The notes: a model not told the origin generated them from the sequence alone. Numbered from the stretch's first letter, positions 1-9,247 are shown. The stretch: 32,088 bases of DNA from Oscillospiraceae bacterium (GCA_017415945.1 JAFQDR010000063.1:1-32088), one strand, 5' to 3'. Translations and numbers: made by a program.

Positions 1-158
1 AGATCCTCGGCATGAGGGCAAAGAAGGCCAAGGGCAAGCCTTTGGAAAAGTGGGAAAAGGAATACTGGAGCGCCAATAAGGACATCTGCGAGCTGAAGAC
101 CAAGCTCACCGCAGAGGAACAGGCAGCAAAGGATAGACTCAACGCTCTGCTTGGATAA
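1..158 (+). CDS. C-terminal end of a phage protein upstream of the tape measure gene (partial)
   Basis: The reading frame that begins at base 3 is open to a TAA at 156-158 and gives 51 residues, rich in Lys, Glu and Ala and ending RLNALLG. It stops 26 bases before the tape measure start, with the AAAGGAG ribosome site in the gap. In tailed phages this slot usually holds the tail assembly chaperone, often made by a programmed frameshift (G/GT type). That role is inferred from position only, because the start and any slippery site lie outside the window. The fragment itself has no motif I recognise. Confidence 0.6.
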   Translation, partial: ILGMRAKKAKGKPLEKWEKEYWSANKDICELKTKLTAEEQAAKDRLNALLG

Positions 159-184
159 CTCCAAAGACAAAGGAGCGTGAAAAT

Positions 185-3100
185 ATGCCAGACGGTTCTA
201 TTATCGTCGATACCGAGCTTGACACTGAAGGCTTTCGGGCCGGCAGTAAAGAACTGCAGTCAGCTGTTAAGTCTCTGAACGCCCAAGTGGACAGGCTGGG
301 ACCGAGCCTGAAAAAAGCTGTTTCGGGCAGCACCGCCGCCATGGGAGCGTTCAACGCAAAGTCGGGCAATCTGGAACAGACGATTTCCGATATTGAGCGG
401 AAAATGCAGGTTCTTGCAGGAGCGCGGCTTCCCACGGAAGAATATGCGAGGGTTTGTGCCGAGCTGGACAAAATGTCCAAGCGCTTCGATGACCTGTTCG
501 CCAAACAGGAAAAGTTTCTGGCCACAGGCGGAAAAACGAATTCCACACAGTGGAAGTCCATGCAGTACGACATGGACATGGTATCCGATAAATACCATGA
601 GCTGCTTCGGTTGAAATCAGAGCTGGAGACAAGCGGACAGGCCTTCGTATTTGGGCGGGATACCGCTCAATACAGTGCTTTGGAAGCGGGGCTGCAGAGA
701 GCGAAGAATGGCTTGCAGCAAATGTCCGACCAAGCCCGTGAGGCATCGGGGGCAGTTGCGGGCATTACGGGTGCAGCCAAAAAGCTGCCCGCATGGCTGA
801 GGAAAGCTGCAGCCGCAACCAAGAAGCTCATCACCGCAAACCATACCTATAAGAACTCCTTCAGCGGGGTTCTCAATCAAATCAAGCGCATTGCCCCTGC
901 GCTGCTGGCTGCGGAAGGGGTGCTGGGCATCCTCCGCAAGGCGGTCAATGCCTACATGGAATCCAATCAGCAGCTTGCTTCCACCCTGAACAGCTGCTGG
1001 TCGGGCATCGGTAATTTGCTTGGCCCCATTATCAGCCGCATCATCGGTCTGATTGCAAGCGCTGTTGCATACTTCACAGCATTCCTGCGACTGCTGGGCT
1101 TTACGGGCGGTGCTGCGGTGAAGGCCATCGGCGGAGCGGGAGGCGCGGCAAAGAAGGAAACCGATAAGCTGAAGCGTCAGCTGGCATCCTTCGATGACCT
1201 GAACATCCTCAGCGATACATCCTCCGATGACAGCGGAGGCGGTGGAGGCGGAGGTGCCGACGCGGCTCTCCCCGAAAAGCAGCTCCCCGACTGGGCAAAG
1301 CTCATGGCAGAGCAGCTGAAAGCGGGAGACTGGAAGGGTGCGGCTATCACCCTCACCGACAAGCTCAACGAAATGGTGGAGAATACCGACTGGGAAGGCG
1401 CAGGCAGGAAAATCGGGTACTACATGAACGGAGTGCTGTCTTTCCTTGCTACTGCAATCACATCCTTCAACTGGCCTGCGCTGGGTGTTGGTCTGGCAAC
1501 CGCCGCAAACCAAATTCTGGAAGCGGTAGACTGGACAAACCTTGGCATTGTGCTTGGAGCCGGGCTCCTTGCGGCGCTGGGGCTGCTGCACGGCTTCGTT
1601 TCCACCTTTGATTGGGCTGCGCTGGGCAAAGCCATAGCCGATGCCGTTATGGGCCTGTGGACAGCCATAGACTGGAACATGGCAGCGCAAACGGTGAGCA
1701 TGGGCATTATCGGTGTGCTGACCACACTGATTACAGCCATCCAAAACTTTGATTGGCAGCAAATCGGCAGAGATGTTGCCACATTCCTCACTGGCATCAA
1801 TTGGGGAGAGATCTTCTCCAACCTGGGCAAGCTCCTGTGGGAACTGCTAAAAGCTGCCTTTGAATTTTTGGGCGGCATGATTGAAGGCGGCGGCTTGGGA
1901 ATCCTTTCGTCGGCCTTTGCTCTTTTGGCGGGCGGACTTGCTGCCAAGGTGGCGGCAGGAGCCATGTGGGGAAGTGTGAAGAAAGCACTGACCCAGGCGG
2001 TTAAGAACCTGCTGAAGGGCATCGTCGGTGCGGAAGGCATCGGCGCATGGGGACCGAAGATCCTCGCAGCAGGGAAAACCATGCTGGGTACGCTCATCGG
2101 CAGAATTGGCGGGATCGCTGCCAAGGTGCTGCCTGCCATCGGCGGGACACTCACAAAAATTGTTACCGGCATCGTCGCTGCCATCGGCGGCTGGCCGACG
2201 GTGGTGATTGCGGCAGCTGCAGCAGGGCTTGCACTTCTTATTGTTTGGATCAAAAACGGCGGAGCCGATGTGATTCACGGCTTCTTCCAAGGCATCCATG
2301 ATGCCATTTTGGGCGTAGCGGATTGGATTGTGGCGAACATCTTCCAACCCTTCATCGACGGCTTCAAGGCTGCTTTCGGCATCCATTCTCCCTCTACCGT
2401 TATGCGGGAACAGGGCGGCTTCATCATCGAAGGCTTGCTGCTGGGTCTGACGGAAGCATGGGCGTCTATCGGTGAATTCTTCCGCACCGCACTGCCCGAC
2501 ATTACCACCGCAGTATCCGATTGCTGGTCCGAGATTCGCAGCGGAACTAAGGATGCATGGAATCGGGTCAAAACCACCGTCAGTGAGAGCTGGACGAAGA
2601 TGCAGCAGAAAACCGAAAAGACAGGCTCTGCTGTGAAGTCCGATGTGACTTCTGTCTGGTCGGATGTGAAGAAGAACATCTCCGAAAAGCTTTCCGAGGC
2701 AAAGACTGCCGCAGCGGGATATTGGGACAACATCAAAACCAAGACCGTGGAAATCGGCTCTGCTGTGGATAAGCAGGTGAGCGAGGACTGGCAGGCTGTA
2801 AAGAGCAATATCACCACCTATCTGGGCAAAGCCAGAGACGAAGCATCCCCCATTTGGGACAGCATGAAGTCCAAGGTGGAGACGGTCGGCCCGCAAATCG
2901 TCAGCCAAGTGGTATCCGCTTGGTCCGATGTGCAGTCCAAAATCAATGCCTATCTGAACGGTGCCCGTGATTCTGCTGTTGCGATTTGGCAGAATATGTC
3001 CTCTCGAGCAACCGAAATTCACGGCGGCATCAAGAGCAGTCTGTCGGGGATTTGGGCGGACATTAAGACCACCCTGACCCAAAAGGCGGGAGACATTGCT

Positions 3101-3766
3101 TCCGGAATCACAGCCAAGTTCGACGAACTGAAGACCGAAGCCTTCACTTGGGGACGTCACATCTGTGAGAATATCCAAGCCGGTATTGATGCTTTCAACT
3201 ACAAGGTACGAGATGCGGCAAAGCGTCTGGGTCAGAAAATCAAGGATTTTGTTGGCTTCTCCGAGCCGAAGAAAGGCCCTTTGTCCAACTTCCACACATA
3301 TATGCCCGATATGATCGACCTGATGGTGGAAGGTATCGAAGGCAATCAAAACAGAGCGGTGAAGGCTGTGGCCGCTATGGCACGGGATATGTCTGATGAG
3401 ATTCAAAGCGCAGATTACGGCATCAAGCCCATCGTAAACACCCGTGGCCTCAGTCAATTGAAGGCATTGGCTGCATCCCCCACGTACCGCACCCCTGCAA
3501 TCGCGAAGGGCGAGCTTCTGCCCTACAATGTGACGGCAAAGCTGGTGGGGCTGAACGACGGAGTCAGTGACGCTGTGTGGGCATCCAATGAAGCGCTGGG
3601 TCAAACCCTTGTCCGTGTCATAATGGAGGCAGCGACAGCGGTTATAACCGCTATACAACAGAGTGGAGGCAATGCGGGAGCGGTTGACTCCGAAACAATG
3701 ACCACTCTGATTATCAATGAAATCAACCGCAGAACAAGAAGCATGGGGACATCCCCTCTTCTGTAA
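185..3766 (+). CDS. Phage tail tape measure protein
   Basis: A 1193-residue protein that sets tail length and is carried inside the tail tube. The start ATG at 185 follows AAAGGAG at good spacing. Residues 1-250 are helical and Lys/Glu/Gln-rich. Residues about 250-320 contain hydrophobic stretches, followed by a seven-Gly linker at 351-357. Residues about 420-560 are a degenerate repeat around D/N-W-x-x-x-G/A units. Residues about 560-740 are Gly/Ala-rich hydrophobic segments that could form membrane helices during DNA ejection. Residues 781-956 are four exact-length 44-residue repeats (separate entry). No lysozyme or peptidase domain was recognised. Length, composition and place between a chaperone-like gene and the tail hub are typical for Clostridia siphovirus prophages. 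It is the longest gene here and the best evidence for a long-tailed phage. Confidence 0.93.
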   Translation: MPDGSIIVDTELDTEGFRAGSKELQSAVKSLNAQVDRLGPSLKKAVSGSTAAMGAFNAKSGNLEQTISDIERKMQVLAGARLPTEEYARVCAELDKMSKRFDDLFAKQEKFLATGGKTNSTQWKSMQYDMDMVSDKYHELLRLKSELETSGQAFVFGRDTAQYSALEAGLQRAKNGLQQMSDQAREASGAVAGITGAAKKLPAWLRKAAAATKKLITANHTYKNSFSGVLNQIKRIAPALLAAEGVLGILRKAVNAYMESNQQLASTLNSCWSGIGNLLGPIISRIIGLIASAVAYFTAFLRLLGFTGGAAVKAIGGAGGAAKKETDKLKRQLASFDDLNILSDTSSDDSGGGGGGGADAALPEKQLPDWAKLMAEQLKAGDWKGAAITLTDKLNEMVENTDWEGAGRKIGYYMNGVLSFLATAITSFNWPALGVGLATAANQILEAVDWTNLGIVLGAGLLAALGLLHGFVSTFDWAALGKAIADAVMGLWTAIDWNMAAQTVSMGIIGVLTTLITAIQNFDWQQIGRDVATFLTGINWGEIFSNLGKLLWELLKAAFEFLGGMIEGGGLGILSSAFALLAGGLAAKVAAGAMWGSVKKALTQAVKNLLKGIVGAEGIGAWGPKILAAGKTMLGTLIGRIGGIAAKVLPAIGGTLTKIVTGIVAAIGGWPTVVIAAAAAGLALLIVWIKNGGADVIHGFFQGIHDAILGVADWIVANIFQPFIDGFKAAFGIHSPSTVMREQGGFIIEGLLLGLTEAWASIGEFFRTALPDITTAVSDCWSEIRSGTKDAWNRVKTTVSESWTKMQQKTEKTGSAVKSDVTSVWSDVKKNISEKLSEAKTAAAGYWDNIKTKTVEIGSAVDKQVSEDWQAVKSNITTYLGKARDEASPIWDSMKSKVETVGPQIVSQVVSAWSDVQSKINAYLNGARDSAVAIWQNMSSRATEIHGGIKSSLSGIWADIKTTLTQKAGDIASGITAKFDELKTEAFTWGRHICENIQAGIDAFNYKVRDAAKRLGQKIKDFVGFSEPKKGPLSNFHTYMPDMIDLMVEGIEGNQNRAVKAVAAMARDMSDEIQSADYGIKPIVNTRGLSQLKALAASPTYRTPAIAKGELLPYNVTAKLVGLNDGVSDAVWASNEALGQTLVRVIMEAATAVITAIQQSGGNAGAVDSETMTTLIINEINRRTRSMGTSPLL
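2525..3052 (+). repeat. Four tandem 44-residue (132-bp) repeats inside the tape measure gene
   Basis: Tryptophans sit at residues 781, 825, 869, 913 and 957, exactly 44 apart. A second Trp lies 22 residues after each of the first four (803, 847, 891, 935), so each unit is two 22-residue half-repeats. Units start like WSEIRSG, WSDVKKN, WQAVKSN, WSDVQSK, and a decayed half-copy starts WADIKTT, where Phe replaces the second Trp. DNA identity between copies is only moderate, so the repeat is old. Heptad-like periodicity suggests an elongated coiled coil whose copy number would directly change tail length. Confidence 0.9.
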
Positions 3767-3781
3767 AGGAAAGGTGATACC

Positions 3782-4168
3782 ATGAAACCTATGTTCAAAA
3801 TCATATTGGCGAACAACGCGGAGCATGACTATTCCGCGTTTGTGGAAAGTTTGTCCCCCACGCTGAATGACCTGGATGCGGATGGCAGCGGACGCAATGT
3901 GTTGGACGGTATGATGTACCGTTCACGCATTGCCTCCAAGGACAGTCTGCAGGTGAAGTTCCTGCCTCTGCCGGAGCTCATTATGAAGTCCCTTGCGGAG
4001 GACGTGATGAGCGAATATGTGACGGTCAAGGTACTGGATCCTCTGACCAATACCCATGTGAATCGTACCTACTACATCTCCACCCGCAATTGGGGAGACC
4101 AAAAGTACAACAAGGGTAAGGGTGTCACCGAGTACATCGGATGCAACTTCAAATTGACGGAGAGGTAA
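3782..4168 (+). CDS. Small phage tail protein of unknown function
   Basis: A 128-residue protein starting at an ATG behind AAAGGAAAGGTG, 15 bases after the tape measure stop. The sequence is mixed alpha/beta, with a C-terminal part (NRTYYIST, then KYNKGKGVTEYIGCNFKLTE) that looks like a beta-sandwich edge. The slot between tape measure and hub is where Gram-positive siphoviruses usually encode the distal tail protein. This one is much shorter than a full Dit, so it may be a minimal tail-tip adaptor. I am reminded of the DUF6711-type small tail proteins but cannot confirm that without a profile search. The stop is 2 bases before the start of the next gene, so the two are translated together. 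Confidence 0.6.
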   Translation: MKPMFKIILANNAEHDYSAFVESLSPTLNDLDADGSGRNVLDGMMYRSRIASKDSLQVKFLPLPELIMKSLAEDVMSEYVTVKVLDPLTNTHVNRTYYISTRNWGDQKYNKGKGVTEYIGCNFKLTER

Positions 4169-4170
4169 CT

Positions 4171-5973
4171 ATGCGAACAGTCAGTGAAACTTGGGCAAGC
4201 CTTGCCGCAGACGGGAACTTCCGATTTGAGACAAAACTGAAGATCGGGGAAGCGGAGTATGACAAAATCACCGCTCCCCGTATCAGCCGCCCCGTCCTCA
4301 GCGGCCCGCTGAGTGTGGGGGGCTGTATGTCCGCCACACTGAAGGTGTCCATCCTGACGGAGGACAAAATCAGCAGCGGTGCCGAGGTGGAGGTGCTGGG
4401 GCGCTTGACCAACGGCACCGCCGCCACGGTCTGCAGTGAGTGGAAGTCCTTCGGCACTTTCCGCGTCACCACTGTGGACGATAAATTGGCAGGAGGTATC
4501 GTGAGCCTTGAGTGCTACGACGACATGATCTTGACTAACACCACTGCTTTTTCGGGCGTGTCCATGGGCGTGACGACCCAAACCATGCAGGCGGCGGTGA
4601 ATGCCATTGCCGCAGGAATGGGGGTAGAGTTGGACAGCCGTACTGTCATCCGAACGGGTGCGGCCTATGTGATTCCCGTGGACCGCAAGCTCACCAATCG
4701 GCAGGTGCTGGGCTACATTGCCGCCTGCCACGGCGGGAACTGGATCATAACCGAAGACCGCAAGCTCCGTCTGGTGCCGCTGGTCAGCGCATCGGCAGAG
4801 GGCGCAGCGGTGCATCGGGTGCCCGCTGTTATCGGTAAGCTGACGGTGGGTGAAGCGGTGACCATCAGCGGCGTGTGGATGACCGATGTCATGGGCACGG
4901 CTTCTGCTGCGGGAAACGCAGACGGCTATGTGCTGTTCATCAATGAGAATCCCTGCGCATCCCGCACCATCGCCGAAGACCTGCTGAAGGACCTGCAGGG
5001 TGTGGTGTATATGCCCTACACCGCTACCACCGCCCTGTATGATCCCGCGCTGGAACCGGGTGACCGAATCTCTATCGGCACCCGTGTCGGAAGCATCCTA
5101 TGCAACCAGGAACTGAAGCTGGATCACGCTTTCCGCTCGGACATCACTGTGCCCAACAGCACTGTGGTGACGGAGAACTACCCCTATCAAGACCCCATGA
5201 AGCAGGAGATCCGCAACGAGATTTTGCGTGCGGTGGGAAACCTGCAGGTGGAAGGCTCTGTGTCCGCAGATGCCCTGTATGCACCTATGGGAGACATTGT
5301 AGATCTGACCGTCAGCAGGTTGTGTACTGCAAATCGCATTAAGCGATATCTGGCACGGGATATGTCCGATGCGGACTACATCAATATCGAGGGGGATTCC
5401 ATTGAGTTCCGAGGAGCCGCCTGTGAAGGCGGCACGGTTCAAGCGAAAGACCCCTATGACCGTCCCTTGTACTGGGAGGACGATGTAGAAACAGCCACCC
5501 TCGCGGAGGATGGCTGGCCTTATAAAGAGGAAGTGCGCATCTTCACCACTACCAAGGAAACGGAGTGGCCTGTATATACTTACGTATACAGTGAGGGCGT
5601 GAAGCGTTCCATCCGATTTGATATGGTGGATGAACTGCCCGGTGTCATTGATACCTATGGCGTAGGCGACGGCAACGGCGGCAAGTTGGCGTGGGTCGTG
5701 AAAGCGGCGGAGTATTTCAGCATGATCTACCGCACCTCCGAAAAGAAGGACATCGGCGTGATGATGAATGACAGCGGCTACATGGACCTGTACGGTGTCC
5801 GCCGCACATCCCTTCTTGACCTGTCGGAGGTGCCCACGGGGAAGCTGTACGAGCTGGTGGACGGCATCGACCAAGAATACAGCTGGACCATTGAGCGGGA
5901 CGCAAAGAACCGCCCCGTGAAGGTCATTGACGACATCGACGGGCACGTGACCCAGGTAAGGTGGTGGGACTGA
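4171..5973 (+). CDS. Phage tail hub / baseplate-type protein
   Basis: A 600-residue protein. I chose the ATG at 4171 rather than the in-frame ATG at 4141, because 4171 follows GGAGAGG at good spacing and starts just after the previous stop. Residues about 1-320 resemble the gp27/Tal-like hub of Firmicutes siphoviruses: a beta-rich start, a segment about SLECYDDMIL near residue 110, then a helical AAVNAIAAGMG region and a GYIAACHGGNWII segment. The C-terminal half (about 400-600) is beta-rich and polar, as in tail-tip proteins. No peptidase or glycosidase motif was seen. It ends in a TGATG overlap with the next gene. The assignment rests on gene order and overall sequence character, not on a catalytic motif. 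Confidence 0.7.
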   Translation: MRTVSETWASLAADGNFRFETKLKIGEAEYDKITAPRISRPVLSGPLSVGGCMSATLKVSILTEDKISSGAEVEVLGRLTNGTAATVCSEWKSFGTFRVTTVDDKLAGGIVSLECYDDMILTNTTAFSGVSMGVTTQTMQAAVNAIAAGMGVELDSRTVIRTGAAYVIPVDRKLTNRQVLGYIAACHGGNWIITEDRKLRLVPLVSASAEGAAVHRVPAVIGKLTVGEAVTISGVWMTDVMGTASAAGNADGYVLFINENPCASRTIAEDLLKDLQGVVYMPYTATTALYDPALEPGDRISIGTRVGSILCNQELKLDHAFRSDITVPNSTVVTENYPYQDPMKQEIRNEILRAVGNLQVEGSVSADALYAPMGDIVDLTVSRLCTANRIKRYLARDMSDADYINIEGDSIEFRGAACEGGTVQAKDPYDRPLYWEDDVETATLAEDGWPYKEEVRIFTTTKETEWPVYTYVYSEGVKRSIRFDMVDELPGVIDTYGVGDGNGGKLAWVVKAAEYFSMIYRTSEKKDIGVMMNDSGYMDLYGVRRTSLLDLSEVPTGKLYELVDGIDQEYSWTIERDAKNRPVKVIDDIDGHVTQVRWWD

Positions 5974-6500
5974 TGGATTATAACGAGGAGTCCTTCTGGG
6001 CTGGGGTTGTCCTTGGACAGCAGCTGCGAGGCTGGGCGGTGTATGGCCGTCCCGAAGGCTTTGACCCTGATGGTGACCTGATCCTGCGTCCTATCACCCA
6101 AGGTATTAAGGCCGTTAAGTGGCAGAACAAGCCCTTCACTGTGGCACCCTTTATCGGTACGGTGGACGAGACCGCTCCTTGTCCCATTATGGATGGCGAG
6201 ACCATTACACAGGATATGGGCGTTGTGGTGTTTCCGAAGAATCGATTTGCTGTGTGCGATCTGGCAGAGCGTGTGGTCTTCGATGCAGTGAACCAAAACT
6301 ATACCATCAATGAAGAAATAAATCCGCTGACCTATGATGATACCATCGTGTACATCAACAGCAGCGGCGCCTATACCATGGACAGCGTGACCCGCAGTTT
6401 TACTTCCACGGCGAAGACTGTGGATGTAGGTACCATGCAGGAGGTCACGGTCGTTCTGGATGAGTTCCAATCTGTGGAAAGTCAGGAGGTGCGCACATGA
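5973..6500 (+). CDS. Phage tail-tip protein of unknown function
   Basis: A 175-residue protein. The start is taken as the ATG at 5973, which overlaps the preceding stop (TGATG). An upstream in-frame GTG at 5961 is possible but would extend into the previous gene. It begins MDYNEESFWAGVVLG and is otherwise beta-rich, with no recognised domain. A hydrophobic N-terminal WAGVVLGQQL stretch is short and is not a convincing signal or membrane segment. Stop and start of the next gene overlap as ATGA, so it belongs to the same translationally coupled late operon. A structural role at the tail tip is inferred from position. Confidence 0.55.
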   Translation: MDYNEESFWAGVVLGQQLRGWAVYGRPEGFDPDGDLILRPITQGIKAVKWQNKPFTVAPFIGTVDETAPCPIMDGETITQDMGVVVFPKNRFAVCDLAERVVFDAVNQNYTINEEINPLTYDDTIVYINSSGAYTMDSVTRSFTSTAKTVDVGTMQEVTVVLDEFQSVESQEVRT

Positions 6501-7729
6501 TCGTCAACGAAGCGGACTATTCCTGGTACCGCCATTTGACCACGGTACCCGTGGGCACTACGGTTTTTGAGCAGCCTATGAAAATATACGCTGCCAGGGG
6601 AGATGGTGCCTTGTGGCTGGACGAAGCTGCCACGGAAGCAGTGACATCATTTCCTGTGGCGGTGGATGCAATCACCGTTACAGGCAGCGAGATGCGGCTC
6701 ATCGGAGAGCAGGGGAGGGGCTGTCCCGTATCTGCAGAGTACCTGAACACTTCGGAAGGGATGACCCTCAGTACACTGGAGCGAACGGCTTCCGAAGTCG
6801 TTGTGCTGCCGTTCCCAATCAAGTGGAGCGGTGCTGAGTACACAGAGATTACCCTATACGGCAATGGACGTATCTATATCAATGGTGTGAATGCGATTCG
6901 TGTTCACTCTTATTGGCTGACATCCTATATGGGTGCTTTGAATGGGATGTACACACAAATCGGCACCACAGGGGACAAACAGTTCTACAAAATCCGATTT
7001 GATGGCAGCTGCTATTACACCAACACAACCGATGCCTATAAGAGTGTTTGGGAACTGTTCTTTTTGGATGATGGCTCCATCTTCATCAATGACATCTATT
7101 GTCCAACTTACTCCACAAGCAACTATTTTTATATCAACAGTGCATCCCAAACTTTCACCGTTAACCCCGGCGGCAGTCAGTACATCTACGCTACCAGCGC
7201 CGATGATGGCGTAACTTGGTCCTTTGACTATCTGGAAGGCGGCGGCAGCTCTACGCTGTTCCTTGTACGTAAGGATGGTACCATCTATACCGCAGCGAGC
7301 GGGACTCTGACTGCGGTGGATGAGACGGAACTGACGGCTGCGGTGTTCTTGGAACATGGCTTTGAAGCTCTGTCGGACTTTACTCCCGACGGAGAATACA
7401 GCGTCCTGTCATGGAGTGCCGGCACAGCCCCGACCATGACGGCTACAGTGAAAGGCACCGCGTATCCACAGGAACTGACCTGCACCGTAGAGCTGGGGCA
7501 CCCCAGCATTACCGGGATTCAGCAGATTACCGCAGAGTACAGCGGTACCGTGGAGTTGTGTCATCGCACCGATGGAGCGTGGACGGAGCCCGTCCCGTTG
7601 TCCGACTGGGTGGCGCAGGACAAGAATGCTTTGTACAACTCTGTGGGAGCGGATGGGCTTCTGCATCTGAAATTCTATCTTTACGGCGGAGCCGAGTTCA
7701 CTCTATTCCGCATGACATTTACCAATTAA
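6497..7729 (+). CDS. Phage tail fibre / receptor-binding-type protein
   Basis: A 410-residue protein starting by ATGA overlap with the previous gene. It is strongly beta-rich, Tyr/Thr/Gly/Ser-rich and poor in Lys. A middle part (about 120-270) is full of aromatic pairs (FYKI, CYYTN, YFYIN, YIYAT) typical of extended fibre or jelly-roll surfaces. A C-terminal part (about 290-410) has immunoglobulin-like spacing. No enzymatic motif is visible. Its place after the tail-hub genes and before another large adhesin-like protein suggests host recognition. Base composition becomes more AT-rich in its middle (about 6930-7150) than in the tail genes before it, as often seen in fast-evolving receptor-binding genes. 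Confidence 0.6.
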   Translation: MIVNEADYSWYRHLTTVPVGTTVFEQPMKIYAARGDGALWLDEAATEAVTSFPVAVDAITVTGSEMRLIGEQGRGCPVSAEYLNTSEGMTLSTLERTASEVVVLPFPIKWSGAEYTEITLYGNGRIYINGVNAIRVHSYWLTSYMGALNGMYTQIGTTGDKQFYKIRFDGSCYYTNTTDAYKSVWELFFLDDGSIFINDIYCPTYSTSNYFYINSASQTFTVNPGGSQYIYATSADDGVTWSFDYLEGGGSSTLFLVRKDGTIYTAASGTLTAVDETELTAAVFLEHGFEALSDFTPDGEYSVLSWSAGTAPTMTATVKGTAYPQELTCTVELGHPSITGIQQITAEYSGTVELCHRTDGAWTEPVPLSDWVAQDKNALYNSVGADGLLHLKFYLYGGAEFTLFRMTFTN

Positions 7730-7741
7730 GGAGGAATACAC

Positions 7742-9169
7742 ATGGCCCTGAAAGGCTCGGCTGTTATCGAACTGACCAACGTAAAAACAGGGGAAGTGGA
7801 ACGGTACGAGGAACACAACCTCGTGACCAAGGCTTTGGAGTATCTGCATACACCCATCGGGCAGCTGAAATCTCCCTGTGATTGCACTATTTTGGGTGAA
7901 CCCGTCTATAATAGTTTGCTTGGAGGAATTTTGCTTTTGGACAGCGCGTTGGAAGAAGATGATGCTATTGTGACCCTTCCCACGGATGTTAATGTTGTTG
8001 GCTGTGCCTGTTATGGGCAGACCAATACCACCACCTCTCCCAAACGCGGCAGCTACAATGAAGCGGAAAGCTATCTGACCACCAGCAGTGCCGAGCGGTC
8101 TATGAAGTTTGTGTATGACTTTGCAACCAATCAGGCCAATGGCAACATCAATTGCATTTCCCTGTCCAATTGGAAAAGCGGATGGAATGGCTTCGGAGGC
8201 AACGATGCCTGCGATGATAATATTCCTTCTTCCGGCGGGAGGTATGGCTGTTATCTCGGTTACGCAGCATCTACGAGATATTGGCTCAGTAACACTACCA
8301 GCGCTATTGCGAAGCTGTTGCTGATTGATCCCGAGGAGGATGTGTTTTATCATGTTTCTTCTCTCACCACAACTTCGGTGACCATTGCCAAACGCCGAGC
8401 CAATATTCATCAAAAGTCTGTTTTTACGGATATGTACAGCTCCCATGATTTGGTGGAAAGCATACAGATTGCTCTGCCTACATCGTTGACGGGAACCAAT
8501 ACATACCTCTGCAGCTACGATACCAGGAATGATGTGGCGTATATCATGGTCAGCCCCACTGCAAGTTCGGTGGCAGCGGGAGGAACATTTCATGTGATCG
8601 AGGTCGATTTGAATGCGAGAACGGCGGCGGTTTATACCCGAACCAATCCGCTGAGTACTGCGATGAGTTTCGTTGGCTATTATGTGACTTGCTTTGACGG
8701 TAATTTGTACTATGCCACATCGGGAAATACGTATGTACGGAAAATCCCCCTGGATGGCTCTGCTTACAAAAGCATCTATCTGGGTGGGGAATATTTTTAT
8801 AATGCCAGCAACTGTTATTATTTTAGCTTTGTTAATGAGAGACTGTATGTTCCTGTGAGTCCGAACAAAAGCAATAGTAATACAGATGTGGGCGTCATCA
8901 ATCCCGATACCAATGAATTTGATATAACGGGGGATGTTTATGGTCCCAGTGATCTCTACAGTGGGATCGGGAAGTGTGTTCCAATAAGAGGGAATCCTTT
9001 GTTGTTTTACTATTACAGCAGTTCCTCCTACAGTCATTCAACCTCGACCGGCTACGGCCGTATTTGGATGGATACGCACTATCTTGCCACCATCAACAAC
9101 TTGTCTCGTACCATCGAGAAGACCTCCGATAAAACCATGAAGATCACCTACACCATCCAAGAGGTGTAA
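7742..9169 (+). CDS. Phage adhesin / tail fibre protein with propeller-like C-terminal part
   Basis: A 475-residue protein after a clear AAGGAGG site. It opens with the MALKGSAVIELTNVKTGEV-type start seen at the head of many Firmicutes prophage fibre proteins, where the protein restates an 'element of tail' domain. Residues about 80-200 are Ser/Thr/Asn-rich. Residues about 200-440 have repeating blades of the kind Y-Y-x-T-S..YVRKIPLDG, resembling DUF5050/NHL-type beta propellers. The stretch 8000-9050 is visibly more AT-rich than its neighbours. It is the last gene before an intrinsic terminator, so it closes the structural transcript. Host-surface binding is inferred; no reverse transcriptase or template repeat for diversification is in the window. 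Confidence 0.6.
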   Translation: MALKGSAVIELTNVKTGEVERYEEHNLVTKALEYLHTPIGQLKSPCDCTILGEPVYNSLLGGILLLDSALEEDDAIVTLPTDVNVVGCACYGQTNTTTSPKRGSYNEAESYLTTSSAERSMKFVYDFATNQANGNINCISLSNWKSGWNGFGGNDACDDNIPSSGGRYGCYLGYAASTRYWLSNTTSAIAKLLLIDPEEDVFYHVSSLTTTSVTIAKRRANIHQKSVFTDMYSSHDLVESIQIALPTSLTGTNTYLCSYDTRNDVAYIMVSPTASSVAAGGTFHVIEVDLNARTAAVYTRTNPLSTAMSFVGYYVTCFDGNLYYATSGNTYVRKIPLDGSAYKSIYLGGEYFYNASNCYYFSFVNERLYVPVSPNKSNSNTDVGVINPDTNEFDITGDVYGPSDLYSGIGKCVPIRGNPLLFYYYSSSSYSHSTSTGYGRIWMDTHYLATINNLSRTIEKTSDKTMKITYTIQEV

Positions 9170-9173
9170 CGAC

Positions 9174-9203
9174 AAGCAGCTCCCATGTGGGGGCTGCTTT
9201 TTG
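9174..9203 (+). terminator. Intrinsic terminator after the fibre gene
   Basis: AAGCAGCTCCC, a four-base loop ATGT, then GGGGGCTGCTT form an 11-bp stem (one G-T pair) followed by a T run. It starts five bases after the stop of the adhesin gene and would end the structural transcript inside the late region. Confidence 0.8.
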
Positions 9204-9230
9204 CATTACAATGCAATACAAATCTATACA
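9201..9230 (+). promoter_or_regulatory. Candidate promoter with overlapping inverted repeat
   Basis: TTGCAT at 9201-9206 and TATACA at 9225-9230 are spaced by 18 bases, a fair sigma-70-type promoter directly behind the terminator. The -35 box lies inside the perfect inverted repeat TTGCATT-AC-AATGCAA (9201-9216), which could bind a repressor. If real, it gives the genes from 9248 onward their own expression, apart from the structural genes. This is sequence inference only. Confidence 0.4.
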
Positions 9231-9247
9231 GAAAGAGGCTGAATCAA

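Noticed and set aside
1847..3826. Long minus-strand open frame opposite the tape measure gene (659 codons)
   Set aside because: Mirror of a GC-rich gene with strong codon bias. His/Cys/Arg-rich composition, no ribosome site, no domain; the plus-strand protein is clearly real.
4141..4170. Upstream ATG start for the tail hub gene
   Set aside because: It lies inside the previous gene without a ribosome site; ATG 4171 has GGAGAGG at good distance.
7703..9037. Minus-strand open frame of 444 codons opposite the adhesin gene
   Set aside because: Ile/His/Arg-rich shadow without ribosome site; the plus-strand gene has a good start and phage-like protein.
6841..9050. Diversity-generating retroelement target in the fibre genes
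   Set aside because: No reverse transcriptase, accessory gene or template repeat in the window, and no pair of near-identical repeats differing at adenines was seen.
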